Assembly (NCBI GenBank): GCA_021798915.1
Contig: JAJZBM010000003.1
Coordinates: 62,001-126,000 of the forward strand
Length of the DNA stretch: 64,000 nt
Origin: Pseudomonadota bacterium
GTDB lineage: Bacteria; Pseudomonadota; Alphaproteobacteria; Acetobacterales; Acetobacteraceae
Reading direction: 5' to 3'
This document shows positions 35,837-44,398 of the stretch, piece by piece. How positions within the stretch are numbered: position 1 is the stretch's first letter; each line of letters begins with the position of its first letter. Both the position numbers and the translations under genes were made by a program. Under the pieces are notes generated by a model, which worked only from the letters and a program-made list of their open reading frames with translations, was not told the origin of the DNA and did not search any database.

Positions 35837-35888
35837 CGACCTGCCCGGCGGGCGGAATTTTCCCCCGCCACCGGCGAAAGAAGACGAA

Positions 35889-35923
35889 AAAACCTCCCGG
35901 GCAGATCGTGTCCGGGAGGTTTT
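35889..35923. terminator. bidirectional intrinsic terminator
   Basis: Perfect 12-base arms aaaacctcccgg and ccgggaggtttt with an 11-base loop, ending in TTTT on the plus strand and in a T-run on the minus strand. It lies between the stop of the HU gene (plus) and the stop of the Bax-inhibitor-like gene (minus) and can serve both. Confidence 0.9.
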
Positions 35924-35951
35924 GCCTATCCCGCCGCCGGGGCCGCGAGGC

Positions 35952-36728
35952 TCAGTTGTTGTTGCTGCGCACCCCGGTCAGTTGCAGCAGAAGAATGAAC
36001 AGGTTGATGAAATTGAGGAGAAGCTGGAGCGCGTCATAGACGCTGCGCTTGGCGGCGGCGTCCGGGCTGTCGGCATAGGCGAATTGGACATAGCTCGCCT
36101 TGATGCGCTGGGTGTCATAGGCGATCAGGCCGGTGAACACGATGACGCCGATGATGCTGAGCGCGAATTGCAGCGCCGAGCTGCGGACGAACATGTTGAC
36201 GAGACTGGCGATGATGATGCCGACCAGACCCATGAACAGGAAGCTCCCCATGCGGGAGAGATCGCTCCGCGTGGTGTAGCCCCAGAGGCTCATGAAGGCG
36301 AAGGTCGCGGCGGTGATGAAGAACACCCGCGTCACCGATTGCCCGGTATATTGCAGGAAAATATTGGTGAGGCTGGCGCCCATGGCGACGCAGAACAGCC
36401 AGTAGAGCGTCTGCGCCGCGCTCGTCGACAGCCGGTTGACGCCGAAGCTGAGCACCAGGACGAAGGCCAGCGGCGCGAACATCGAGAGAATGGCGAGACC
36501 AGACGCCACCCGATGCGGCCCATAAGCGGTCATCACCACCGGGTAGAAGAGATCGAGCAGGCTGGTATTGGCGATCCCGTAGGCGACGATGCCGGTCAGC
36601 ACCAGGCCGGACGCCATCCAGTTATAGACGCGCAACATATATGCGCGAAGGCCCGCATCCAGGACGGCGGTACTGGCGGCCGCGCCCGTTGCGCCGGAAT
36701 AGGCCCGGGTGTTGGGGGTGAAGGCCAT
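35952..36728 (-). CDS. Bax inhibitor-1/YccA-family membrane protein
   Basis: 258 residues from Met34 of the track ORF (36728, MAFTPNTRAYSG). Seven hydrophobic spans are visible, with the family pattern LRAYMLRVYNWMASGLVLTG early, FAFMSLWGYTTRSDLSRMG near residue 145, and IGVIVFTGLIAYDTQRIK near 195 followed by the C-terminal YDALQLLLNFINLFI. Bacterial members such as YccA/YbhL are inner-membrane proteins linked to FtsH or ion flux. Shares the terminator with HU. Confidence 0.93.
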   Translation of the reverse strand: MAFTPNTRAYSGATGAAASTAVLDAGLRAYMLRVYNWMASGLVLTGIVAYGIANTSLLDLFYPVVMTAYGPHRVASGLAILSMFAPLAFVLVLSFGVNRLSTSAAQTLYWLFCVAMGASLTNIFLQYTGQSVTRVFFITAATFAFMSLWGYTTRSDLSRMGSFLFMGLVGIIIASLVNMFVRSSALQFALSIIGVIVFTGLIAYDTQRIKASYVQFAYADSPDAAAKRSVYDALQLLLNFINLFILLLQLTGVRSNNN

Positions 36729-36842
36729 GGTCGGTCGTTCTCCTTGCGGGCGAAATGCCCTCTGAGGCGGGGATTTTGGCGATACTATCGCGCTTTTCAA
36801 GCGGCTTGACCAGCCGCAGGCAGCCATACGCGCGCCCGCGGC

Positions 36843-37679
36843 TCAGTGCGTGGCGCCGGCCGCGAGCGCCGCCTTGCGGGGCTGGAGATTGGTCAGATAC
36901 ATGGACGCGGTGCCGAACCAGATGGTCTCGAAATCCATCCGGATCGGCAATGGCGGCATCCCGGGCGTTGCCACCGCGAACCAGGCGCTGCCATGCTTGG
37001 CGCGCCGTGTGCTGCTCTCTTCCTTGTCGTGCTCGATGCCGCCGATCAGCAGCCCCTCGAAGTCACAGCGCTCGGCATTGCCGTAATAGGGCGAGCGGGA
37101 CGAGCGCGGCACCGATTCGGTGCCGATGGTGCGCGCGGTAAGAAGCATCAGGCGGCGCCCGTCATAGAGGCGCGCGGTGCCGTCGCAGCGGCCGTTCTGC
37201 TGCACGCGATGGACGAGCAGCGCCATGGCGCTCAGCGAATCGATGCTCTGGCGCGCCTCCGTGGGCGTCACCGCGTCGCGATCGGGCTCGCGCGGCGGGG
37301 TCAGGGTGCGGACGAACGGTTCCTGATCGGCGTAGCTGATCAGGGTCTGCCATTTCTCGCCGCTCCAGAGCCCGTTCGAGACGTAGCGCTCCGGCACCGC
37401 GTCCGCCCCCTCGAAGCGCCCTTCGGCGATGCTTTCGTTCTGGCCATGCACGAAGGCGCTGAACAGACCGGCGGTATGGAAGACGAATTTGACCCGATAG
37501 CCATCCGGGCGAAGGTCAATACTGGTGCCGAGATCGCCGGTGTTGAGCCCCGCGGTATAGAAGGCATAATCGGCATCGACCGCGGCCTCGGGCGCCTGGG
37601 CGGCCGCCGGGGTGGTATGGAGAAGCGGCACGGCGGCGGCGGCGACGCTGATGAACGAAACCAGGAATATACGAGTCAT
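36843..37679 (-). CDS. secreted DUF3108-like protein
   Basis: 278 residues from Met23 of the track ORF (37679, MTRIFLVSF). A Sec signal peptide ends near TTPAAAQAP. The mature protein reads as a beta-rich periplasmic domain (YAFYTAGLNTGDLGTSIDL, YRVKFVFHTAGLFSAFVHGQ) resembling DUF3108 proteins, which adopt a lipocalin- or LolA-like barrel in the cell envelope. Function unknown. It stands alone between the BI-1-like gene and the quinone oxidoreductase. Confidence 0.75.
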   Translation of the reverse strand: MTRIFLVSFISVAAAAVPLLHTTPAAAQAPEAAVDADYAFYTAGLNTGDLGTSIDLRPDGYRVKFVFHTAGLFSAFVHGQNESIAEGRFEGADAVPERYVSNGLWSGEKWQTLISYADQEPFVRTLTPPREPDRDAVTPTEARQSIDSLSAMALLVHRVQQNGRCDGTARLYDGRRLMLLTARTIGTESVPRSSRSPYYGNAERCDFEGLLIGGIEHDKEESSTRRAKHGSAWFAVATPGMPPLPIRMDFETIWFGTASMYLTNLQPRKAALAAGATH

Positions 37680-37753
37680 GACAAAAGATGTGACGCCGGG
37701 ACCAGGCTTTGGCAAGCCTTCGCCACCGCCGCGCCGCATGGCCACAGACCGCC

Positions 37754-38728
37754 TCAGGGCACGATGACGATTTTGCCGCGCACCTTGCGCCCGGCCATGT
37801 CGGTCAGCGCGGTGGCCGTCTCCTCCAGCCGATACTCGTGCGAAACCAGTGGCTTGAGCTTTCCCGCCGCGATCGCTCCGAGCAGGGAGGCGGTTTCCTC
37901 GGCATAGAGATCGGGCTCGCGGCGCATATGGTCGCCCCAGAACACGCCGACCAAGGCGGCGCCCTTCAATAACGGAAGATTGAGCGGCAGCGCCGGAATT
38001 TTACCGGCGGCGAAACCGATCACCAGATAACGCCCGCGCCAGGCGATGGAACGGAACGCCGGTTCGGCGAAATCGCCGCCGACCGGGTCATAGATCACGT
38101 CCGGGCCGGCGCCGCCGGTCGTCCGCGCGATGCCGGCGCGCAGATCCTCGGCGCTGTAATCGATCGTCGCGCCCGCGCCGTATTCCTGGCAGAGCGCCAG
38201 TTTTTCGGCCGAGGAGGCGGCGGCGATGACCTCCGCGCCGAGATGGCGGCCGATATCGCAGGCGGCGAGGCCGACGCCGCCGGCCGCCCCCAGCACCAAA
38301 AGCCGCTCACCGGGCTTGAGCGCCGCGCGGTCGGCGAGCGCGTGCCAGGTGGTGCCATAGGTGAGCAGAAACGCCGCGCCGACCGCGTCATCGACGTTTG
38401 CGGGAAGCGGGAAACAGGCCGCCTCGCGGGCGATCGCCTGCTCGGCGAACCCGCCGAGGCTGACGAAAGCGGCGACACGATCGCCGGGCCGCAGCCGCGT
38501 GACACCGGGCCCGGTCTCGACCACGGTGCCGGAGACCTCGGCGCCGGGGATGAAGGGCAGTTCCGGCCGCATCTGATATTTGCGCTGGATGATGAGATAG
38601 TCGGGAAAATTGACCCCGGCGGCGTGGACGCGAAGCCGCACCTCGCCCGGACCCGGCTTGGGCTCGGGAATCTCCTCGAACCGGAGCGTCTCCGGCCCGC
38701 CCCATTCGACGCAGCGCACCGCCCGCAT
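37754..38728 (-). CDS. zinc-independent NADPH:quinone oxidoreductase (MDR family)
   Basis: 324 residues from Met26 of the track ORF. GroES-like domain: MRAVRCVEWGGPETLRFEEI and VHAAGVNFPDYLIIQRKYQM; cofactor motif: LVLGAAGGVGLAACDIGRHL near residue 145. Zinc-binding Cys/His sets are absent, so it belongs to the quinone oxidoreductase branch of medium-chain dehydrogenases. Its ATG overlaps the OsmC-like stop by one base (TGATG). Confidence 0.93.
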   Translation of the reverse strand: MRAVRCVEWGGPETLRFEEIPEPKPGPGEVRLRVHAAGVNFPDYLIIQRKYQMRPELPFIPGAEVSGTVVETGPGVTRLRPGDRVAAFVSLGGFAEQAIAREAACFPLPANVDDAVGAAFLLTYGTTWHALADRAALKPGERLLVLGAAGGVGLAACDIGRHLGAEVIAAASSAEKLALCQEYGAGATIDYSAEDLRAGIARTTGGAGPDVIYDPVGGDFAEPAFRSIAWRGRYLVIGFAAGKIPALPLNLPLLKGAALVGVFWGDHMRREPDLYAEETASLLGAIAAGKLKPLVSHEYRLEETATALTDMAGRKVRGKIVIVP

Positions 38729-39249
38729 CAGCCTTCCTCCCCGCAACGACGATAGGTGCAGCTCAGCGCCGGTGGCTGGCGGAGCGTCTGGAACACCACG
38801 CAATAGCGTTCGGTGGTTTCGATCAGGCGGGCGAGGGTGCGCTCATCGGCGTCGGTGTCGACCTCGAAGCGGAGCGCGATGTCCTTGATCCCGACCGGCG
38901 CCGCGCGGTCGATGCCGAGGGTGCCGCGCGCATCCCAACTGCCCTCGGCGATCACCCGCGCCTCGCGAAACGTAACCCCGCTCGCCATGGCGACGGCGGA
39001 GAGCGTGACCCCGGCGCAGGCGACCAGGGCTTCGAGCAGCATGTCCCCCGAACACGCCTCCGAGCCATCGCCGCCGGTGGCCTTGTGCAGCCCGGCCTGA
39101 ATTTCACCGCCATGGGTCATGACCCGGCAGGCGACTTCGCCCGCGACCAGCCGCGCCTCGGCGCGTGAGCCGCTGATCGCCGCCGCCGGATCGGCCCGGT
39201 AGCGCTCCTTGAGCGGCGCTTGGCGCGCCCGCAGACTGGCTTGGTCCAT
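38728..39249 (-). CDS. OsmC-family protein
   Basis: 173 residues starting at 39249 (MDQASLRARQAPLK); the longer track ORF is over-extended. Both conserved Cys positions of the OsmC/Ohr family are present: LLEALVACAGVTLSAVA near residue 78 and TERYCVVFQTLRQPP near 150. Members reduce organic hydroperoxides or handle related stress. Coupled by a one-base stop-start overlap to the quinone oxidoreductase gene that follows. Confidence 0.9.
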   Translation of the reverse strand: MDQASLRARQAPLKERYRADPAAAISGSRAEARLVAGEVACRVMTHGGEIQAGLHKATGGDGSEACSGDMLLEALVACAGVTLSAVAMASGVTFREARVIAEGSWDARGTLGIDRAAPVGIKDIALRFEVDTDADERTLARLIETTERYCVVFQTLRQPPALSCTYRRCGEEG

Positions 39250-39359
39250 GGATCCCCGTCTCCTCCGCCATCGCCGGGGTCGCGACCGCCCCGGATTGGC
39301 ACCATTGCGCCCGATCGCGGCCCGGCGGTCAACCGCGCCCCCGCCGCGGCCGCGACGCC

Positions 39360-40019
39360 CTAGCGCCTTGCGATCAGCGCAACGATCACCGCCGCGAGGA
39401 GATAAAGCGCGAGCGCGCGCAGCGGCGGGGCGAAGCGCGGCGCCCGGGTCGCGGCGGGCAGGCGTTTTTTGCCGCTGATCATTGGCCGCAACAGATTTTC
39501 GCCGCGAATCCAGCCATAGGCGAGGATCGCCAGCAGATGCACGATGATCGCGCCGAGCAAAACGTAGAAATTCCACGCATGAAACGCCGAGACGAGGTCG
39601 GAGGCGGGCTTGGCGAGGAGGGGATTGAGGGGTCCCGCGCTGTTGCGGTCGGCGCGCGCGAAAAGACCGCTCAGTGCCTGCGCGAACAACAGCACGAGCA
39701 GCAGCAGAACCATCCAGCCGCCGGCCGGATTATGCCCGACGCCCTCGCCGCCGGCGCTGCGGCGAAAAGCGGCGAGATGGGCGAGGGCGGCGCGCGGCGG
39801 CTTGAGGAAGGCCCCGAAGCGTGCCGTCTCGCTGCCGAAAAACCCCCAAAACAGGCGGAAAATCAGCAAGCTCAGGGTCACTTCCCCGAGCCGGTAGTGC
39901 AGCCACATGAGATCGAGGAACTGGCTGACATAAAGCGCCACGATCAACGCCACCAACAGCCAGTGAAACAGCCGCACCGGCGCGTCCCAGACCCTGATCG
40001 AAAGCTTGATGCCGCTCAT
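39360..40019 (-). CDS. cytochrome b561-family membrane protein
   Basis: 219 residues from Met12 of the track ORF (40019). Four to five membrane spans with His in the expected positions for two b-type hemes: APVRLFHWLLVALIVAL near residue 14, MWLHYRLGEVTLSLLIFR near 40, and LVSAFHAWNFYVLLGAIIVH near 145. The C-terminal segment GWIRGENLLRPMISGKK is typical of the Ni/Fe-hydrogenase cytochrome-b/b561 group. It likely passes electrons between quinol and a periplasmic partner; no dedicated redox partner gene is adjacent. Divergent from the next gene with a 20-base gap. Confidence 0.88.
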   Translation of the reverse strand: MSGIKLSIRVWDAPVRLFHWLLVALIVALYVSQFLDLMWLHYRLGEVTLSLLIFRLFWGFFGSETARFGAFLKPPRAALAHLAAFRRSAGGEGVGHNPAGGWMVLLLLVLLFAQALSGLFARADRNSAGPLNPLLAKPASDLVSAFHAWNFYVLLGAIIVHLLAILAYGWIRGENLLRPMISGKKRLPAATRAPRFAPPLRALALYLLAAVIVALIARR

Positions 40020-40039
40020 CCGTCTATCCGTTCCCCATC

Positions 40040-40975
40040 TTGACGCCGCCACCAGCCGCCGCCATGCCGCGCGGCATGACCGCCTGGCACCCCGCGATCG
40101 AGCTGCTTTTTGCCAGCCAATGGCGTGGTCCCGCCATAGGGTTTTTTAGCGCGGCGGGCCTTGCCGGGCTGGCTCGCCGGAAACGGTTTCGCCGTCTCGC
40201 CGCCGCCGCCGCGTCGGCCGGCCTGCTGGCCGGCTGGGTCACGGAGCTCGGTCTCGCGGTGCATGAGTCGCGCCGGCTCGGAATCGCGGTGATCGCGGCG
40301 GCGGCGATGCTTCTTGGCGGAGTCGCCCTGCCGACAGCGGGCAAGCGCGGCGCGGGGCGGCGTTTGCCCACCCTCCCTCCACCGCTTGGGCTCGCCCTCG
40401 CCGGGCTCGCCGGGGCCTGGTGGCTCGGCGGCGGCGGGCGCAGCCTCGGCGCCATCGCCGCCGCCTGGCGCGGCGAATCGGTGGTCGGGCTCGCAACGAT
40501 GCTGATCGGGTTGCCGCTGCTCGCCGGACTGCGCGCAACGCCATTGCCGGCCCATTGGCCGCTCGCCGCCCTCGGTGCCGCGCTTGGCATCGCCTTCGCC
40601 GCATTCGGGACCGGCGGCGGCGCGGTCTCGCTCGCGCTCACGCTCGCCGGCGCTGTGCTCGGGGCCGGGATCGGCGGCGGGCGGGGCCATTGGCGGCAGG
40701 GCCAGAGCATCACCCTCGGCGTGGTCGCCGCCCTCGCGCTTCTCTCTGGCGCCGCCCTGCTCGGCGATGGCCGCACCCTGCACGCGCGGCCGAGCCCGGT
40801 TTGGGCCGCCGTGCTCGCGCCGCTGGCGACGCTCTGGCTGTTTGGGCGCCTCGCGCCGCGCCTATCCGGCCGGATCGGCCAGCGACTCGGCGGGGTCGCG
40901 CTCGCGAGCCTGCTCGCCCTCGTCCTGGTCGGTCTGCTCGCCTTCAGCGCCGCGGCGATCGCCGGGCTCCGCTGA
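40040..40975 (+). CDS. hypothetical multi-span membrane protein
   Basis: 311 residues, extremely rich in Ala, Gly and Leu, with about eight hydrophobic segments (for example [59 protein letters not shown]) and short basic loops. No family motif is recognised. ATG at 40040 or Met13 at 40076 (MTAWHPAIELLFASQW) may be the start; no clear Shine-Dalgarno separates them. Long minus-strand ORFs over it are compositional shadows. Confidence 0.6.
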   Translation: MTPPPAAAMPRGMTAWHPAIELLFASQWRGPAIGFFSAAGLAGLARRKRFRRLAAAAASAGLLAGWVTELGLAVHESRRLGIAVIAAAAMLLGGVALPTAGKRGAGRRLPTLPPPLGLALAGLAGAWWLGGGGRSLGAIAAAWRGESVVGLATMLIGLPLLAGLRATPLPAHWPLAALGAALGIAFAAFGTGGGAVSLALTLAGAVLGAGIGGGRGHWRQGQSITLGVVAALALLSGAALLGDGRTLHARPSPVWAAVLAPLATLWLFGRLAPRLSGRIGQRLGGVALASLLALVLVGLLAFSAAAIAGLR

Positions 40976-40987
40976 CATCACCACAGG

Positions 40988-42220
40988 GTGATCACGATTG
41001 CGACAGACCTAGATTTGGCGCAACATGATGCTCTGATGATGGAAGTTTCACCCCCGCCCGCTCCGGCGCGTGCATCCCCGGGGTTTATGACCCCGCCGCG
41101 CCTCATCGTCGCCGCGATCATCGTGCTCGTCGCCGGCCTCGGCGCCGCCCTGCTATGGCGCGAACGGCCGCCAACCACCCCCCCGGAACCAGCGGCACCC
41201 ATCGCCGCCCCGGCGCCCTCGTCCACCCCCGCCGCATCTCCTGCCGCCTCATCTCCCCCCGCCGCCTCTTCCCCCGCCGCGTCTCCCGGCCCCGATGCCG
41301 CGGAAACCGCGCCGCGCTTCGATATCGTCCGCGTCACCCCCGAGGGCACGGCGGTGATCGCCGGCCGCGCCGTGCCCGGCGCCGATGTCACCGTCCTTGC
41401 GGACGGCAAAGCGATCGGCCACGTCACCGCCGATAGCGCCGGGGAATTCGTCTTCACCCCCGATGCCGCCTTCGCGCCCGGCCCGCACGCGATCAGCCTC
41501 GCGGCCAAGGCTGAAACCGGCGCCGAGACGCACAGCCTGAGCGATGTCCTGGTGGTGGTCGCCGGCAAACAGCCGGGCGAGACCGCGCCGGCCAGCGCGC
41601 TCGCAACCCTCGCCCCGAACGGCCCGGCGAGCCCCGACATGCCGAAGCTCCTGCAAGCGCCGCAACGCCTGCAAGCGCCGCCGGCCAGTGCGGCCAGAAC
41701 GCCGGAGGAAGCGGATGCCGGCGCGGCGCCGTCACCGCGGATCGAGGTGCTGGATTATGATCAGGCCGGCCATCTCCGCCTCTCCGGCCGCGCGGCGCCG
41801 GGCGATGCCGTGAGCCTCGCGATCGACGGGCAGGCGGCAGGCGAAGCGGCGGCGGACCCGAGCGGCCATTGGACGATGGCGCCACCGCGCGCGGTCTCGC
41901 CCGGGCATCACCGCCTCACGCTGGAGGCGCGTGGCCCCGATAAGGCGGTGACGGGCACGCTCTCGCTTCCGTTCCTGCGTGAAACTCTCGCCCCCGGCAG
42001 CCTCAAGCCCGGCATGATGGTGGTCCAGCCGGGGCAGAATCTCTGGCGCATCGCCCGCGAGGTCTATGGCAGCGGCATCCGCTATACGATCATTTTCGCC
42101 GCCAATCGCAACCATATCCAGCGGCCCGGCATCATCTATCCGGGTCAGACCCTGATCGTGCCGCCGGCGCCGGAAATGGCGCCGGGGCGAATCCCGGCTT
42201 CCTCCAACACGTCGAGATAA
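40988..42220 (+). CDS. membrane-anchored LysM-domain protein
   Basis: 410 residues (or about 394 if the ATG pair at 41036 or 41039 is the start). A single hydrophobic segment lies near residues 39-57 (RLIVAAIIVLVAGLGAALLW), followed by a long Pro/Ala/Ser linker, two beta-sandwich-like repeats (FDIVRVTPEGTAVIAGRAVP and IEVLDYDQAGHLRLSGRAAP, each with GADVTVLADG-like strands), and a C-terminal LysM domain (MVVQPGQNLWRIAREVYG, GIIYPGQTLIVPPAP). LysM binds peptidoglycan, so the protein probably anchors in the inner membrane and reaches the cell wall. Its 3' end overlaps the convergent next gene by 76 bases. Confidence 0.85.
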   Translation: MITIATDLDLAQHDALMMEVSPPPAPARASPGFMTPPRLIVAAIIVLVAGLGAALLWRERPPTTPPEPAAPIAAPAPSSTPAASPAASSPPAASSPAASPGPDAAETAPRFDIVRVTPEGTAVIAGRAVPGADVTVLADGKAIGHVTADSAGEFVFTPDAAFAPGPHAISLAAKAETGAETHSLSDVLVVVAGKQPGETAPASALATLAPNGPASPDMPKLLQAPQRLQAPPASAARTPEEADAGAAPSPRIEVLDYDQAGHLRLSGRAAPGDAVSLAIDGQAAGEAAADPSGHWTMAPPRAVSPGHHRLTLEARGPDKAVTGTLSLPFLRETLAPGSLKPGMMVVQPGQNLWRIAREVYGSGIRYTIIFAANRNHIQRPGIIYPGQTLIVPPAPEMAPGRIPASSNTSR

Positions 42221-42603
42221 GGGGCGAGCGCCAGCAGCCGGAGGGTGATCGCGGCGAGCAGATCGGTGATCACCGGCGGCTCGGCGAGGAGGATTTTCGA
42301 CAGCATCAGGAGGCGATGGTCAGGGGCTAGGACCACCCGCCATTCCGGCGGCAGAAGCGCCGGCAGGCGCGGCAGGAAGCCGAAAATCAGCGACCGTTCA
42401 CGGTGCGCCTCCGCCTGCCCGGTGCTCGGCACCCGCCCGGCGACCGCCTCGAGTTCGAGTTCGTTGCCCGACAGCAGGGCGCGGAGCGGACGGGCGCGGA
42501 AGGAAAAGGAAAACCTCGCCCGCTGTTCGGGCAGACGCGGGGCGATATGACCAAGGCCATCGATCACGAACGGACCAAGCGTCAAGGGGGCATCGATCGG
42601 CAT
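42145..42603 (-). CDS. hypothetical protein, 152 residues
   Basis: A compact protein starting MPIDAPLTLGPFVID and ending near GAISGAGGTIRV. The segment APLTLGPFVIDGLGHIAPRL and the C-terminal ITDLLAAITLRLLALAPYLD look like an alpha/beta fold with amphipathic helices. No family is recognised. Its codon use in this frame is consistent, and its 3' end overlaps the LysM gene by 76 bases in convergent orientation. Confidence 0.7.
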   Translation of the reverse strand: MPIDAPLTLGPFVIDGLGHIAPRLPEQRARFSFSFRARPLRALLSGNELELEAVAGRVPSTGQAEAHRERSLIFGFLPRLPALLPPEWRVVLAPDHRLLMLSKILLAEPPVITDLLAAITLRLLALAPYLDVLEEAGIRPGAISGAGGTIRV

Positions 42604-42728
42604 CAACGGGTTCCTGCACGGGGTTCTCTCTCTATCGATCCGATCTTGCCCCCGATCGATGAAGCTTTCATAAACCGCGCAGACACGACCGCCGCAAGCT
42701 TTCCTCTGGTTTCGGAATCCGTCTCGGC

Positions 42729-43394
42729 ATGGCCCTCGATACGATCTTCATGGTTCTCGCCCCGCCCCATCCCGCAGCACGGCCGTTTCTGGCCGGTGGC
42801 CTGGTCGCGGTCGTGCTCGGGCTCGTGCTCGGTGCCTGGCTGTTCTGGCTCGGAATCCTCTTCGTGCTGTTCTGCCTCTATTTCTTCCGCGACCCGGAGC
42901 GCGTGGCGCCGGCGCGGCCGGGCGTCATCCTGGCCCCCGCCGATGGCCGCGTCGTCGCGGTCGCGCCGGCAGCCCCGCCGGGCGAACTCGGCCTCGGCCC
43001 GGCACCGCGCTGGCGGGTCGCGATTTTTCTCTCGGTGCTCGATGTCCATGTCAACCGCGTCCCCGCGGGCGGCACGGTCACCCGCATCGCCTATCGGCAC
43101 GGCAAATTCCTCAATGCCAGCCTCGACAAGGCGAGCGACGAGAATGAGCGCAACGCCCTCGCGATCCGCCTCCCCGACGGGCGCGAGATCGCCGTCGTGC
43201 AGATCGCCGGCCTGATCGCGCGGCGCATCCTCTGCGCGGTGCGCGAGGGCGACGCGGTCAGCACCGGGGCGCGTTTCGGCATCATCCGCTTCGGCAGCCG
43301 CACCGACCTCTATCTCCCCGAGGGGGTGCGCCCGCTGGTTGTCGAGGGGCAGCGGATGATCGGCGGCGAAACCGTCATCGCCGAGCTTGGCTGA
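42729..43394 (+). CDS. psd: phosphatidylserine decarboxylase
   Basis: Forms phosphatidylethanolamine. 221 residues, the short membrane-tethered type, with two N-terminal hydrophobic spans ([20 protein letters not shown]). The conserved region [33 protein letters not shown], and the self-cleavage site [12 protein letters not shown] near residue 190 (Ser becomes the pyruvoyl group after cleavage between Gly and Ser) are present. Its stop overlaps the pssA start by one base (TGATG), so it is coupled to pssA. Confidence 0.96.
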   Translation: MALDTIFMVLAPPHPAARPFLAGGLVAVVLGLVLGAWLFWLGILFVLFCLYFFRDPERVAPARPGVILAPADGRVVAVAPAAPPGELGLGPAPRWRVAIFLSVLDVHVNRVPAGGTVTRIAYRHGKFLNASLDKASDENERNALAIRLPDGREIAVVQIAGLIARRILCAVREGDAVSTGARFGIIRFGSRTDLYLPEGVRPLVVEGQRMIGGETVIAELG

Positions 43395-44215
43395 TGGCCG
43401 CGCGCCCCATGTCGCGCTTGCGCCGGCGCGTGCGGCCGCGCTTCACCGGGCTCTCCTTCAACCGCCTGATCCCCAATCTGATGACCCTGCTCGGCCTCTG
43501 CGCCGGGCTCACCGCGATCCGCCTCGGCATCGAGGGACATTTCGGCGGCGCCGCCAAGGCGATCATTCTCGCCGGTTTCATCGACGGGCTGGACGGGCGC
43601 CTCGCGCGGCTCCTCAAGGCGGTGACCCGATTCGGTGCCGAGTTCGACAGCCTGACCGATTTTCTCTGCTTCGGGGTCGCCCCGGCCTTCGTGATCTATC
43701 TCTGGTCACTGCACACCATGCATGGCTATGGCTTCGCCCCGGCACTGATTTTCGCCGTGTGCATGGCGCTCAGGCTCGCGCGCTTCAACGCCACTCTCGA
43801 CTCGGTCGCCCCGGCCTATACCTATAATTTCTTCACCGGCGTCCCGGCGCCGGCCGGCGCGCTGCTGGCGCTGCTGCCGCTGTTCATCGGGCTGGAAGCG
43901 CGCGACATGGGCTGGACATGGCTCGACGCCTTCGCCCGATTTCCGCTGTTCGACGCCGCCGTCCTGATCACCACCGCGCTGCTCCTGGTCTCGACGCTGC
44001 CGGTCTGGAGCTTCAAGAATTTCAAGGTGCCGACCACGATGGTGCTGCCGATGCTGCTTGGCACCGGGCTTTATGCCGCGTTCCTGATCGCCGATCCCTG
44101 GGCCGGGCTCGCGGTCGCCGGTCTGGTCTATCTCGGGATGCTGCCGTTCAGCGCCCGCAGCTTCCGCCACTTGCGGCGCGAGGCGGAGGGGCCGGAGACG
44201 GAACCCACGCCATGA
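43394..44215 (+). CDS. pssA: CDP-diacylglycerol-serine O-phosphatidyltransferase
   Basis: Makes phosphatidylserine, the substrate of Psd encoded just upstream. 273 residues with about seven membrane spans. The CDP-alcohol phosphotransferase signature D-G-x2-A-R-x8-G-x3-D-x3-D is complete as DGLDGRLARLLKAVTRFGAE followed by FDSLTDFL near residue 60. The psd-pssA pair is standard in alphaproteobacteria. Ends 20 bases before the tRNA-Gln gene, which lies on the other strand. Confidence 0.97.
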   Translation: MAARPMSRLRRRVRPRFTGLSFNRLIPNLMTLLGLCAGLTAIRLGIEGHFGGAAKAIILAGFIDGLDGRLARLLKAVTRFGAEFDSLTDFLCFGVAPAFVIYLWSLHTMHGYGFAPALIFAVCMALRLARFNATLDSVAPAYTYNFFTGVPAPAGALLALLPLFIGLEARDMGWTWLDAFARFPLFDAAVLITTALLLVSTLPVWSFKNFKVPTTMVLPMLLGTGLYAAFLIADPWAGLAVAGLVYLGMLPFSARSFRHLRREAEGPETEPTP

Positions 44216-44235
44216 CCGCCGACGGTGGCGGCGTC

Positions 44236-44310
44236 TGGCTGGGGCGGGAGGATTCGAACCTCCGCATGGCGGAATCAAAATCCGCTGCCTTACCGCTTGG
44301 CTACGCCCCA
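44236..44310 (-). tRNA. tRNA-Gln (anticodon UUG), CCA encoded
   Basis: Reading the minus strand gives a 7-base-pair acceptor stem (TGGGGCG/CGCCCCA), a D arm, an anticodon stem GCGGA/TCCGC with loop TTTTGAT and anticodon TTG, and a T arm GGAGG-TTCGAAT-CCTCC. The discriminator G is followed by a genomically encoded CCA. It lies downstream of pssA and upstream of galE on the opposite strand. Confidence 0.95.
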
Positions 44311-44398
44311 TCGGCGCCGGGCGCGCTTCTGATACCGATCCACATGCCCGCGGTCCAGCCCGCAATCTCGTTACATCTTCCCTGCTCAGGAAAAAACC

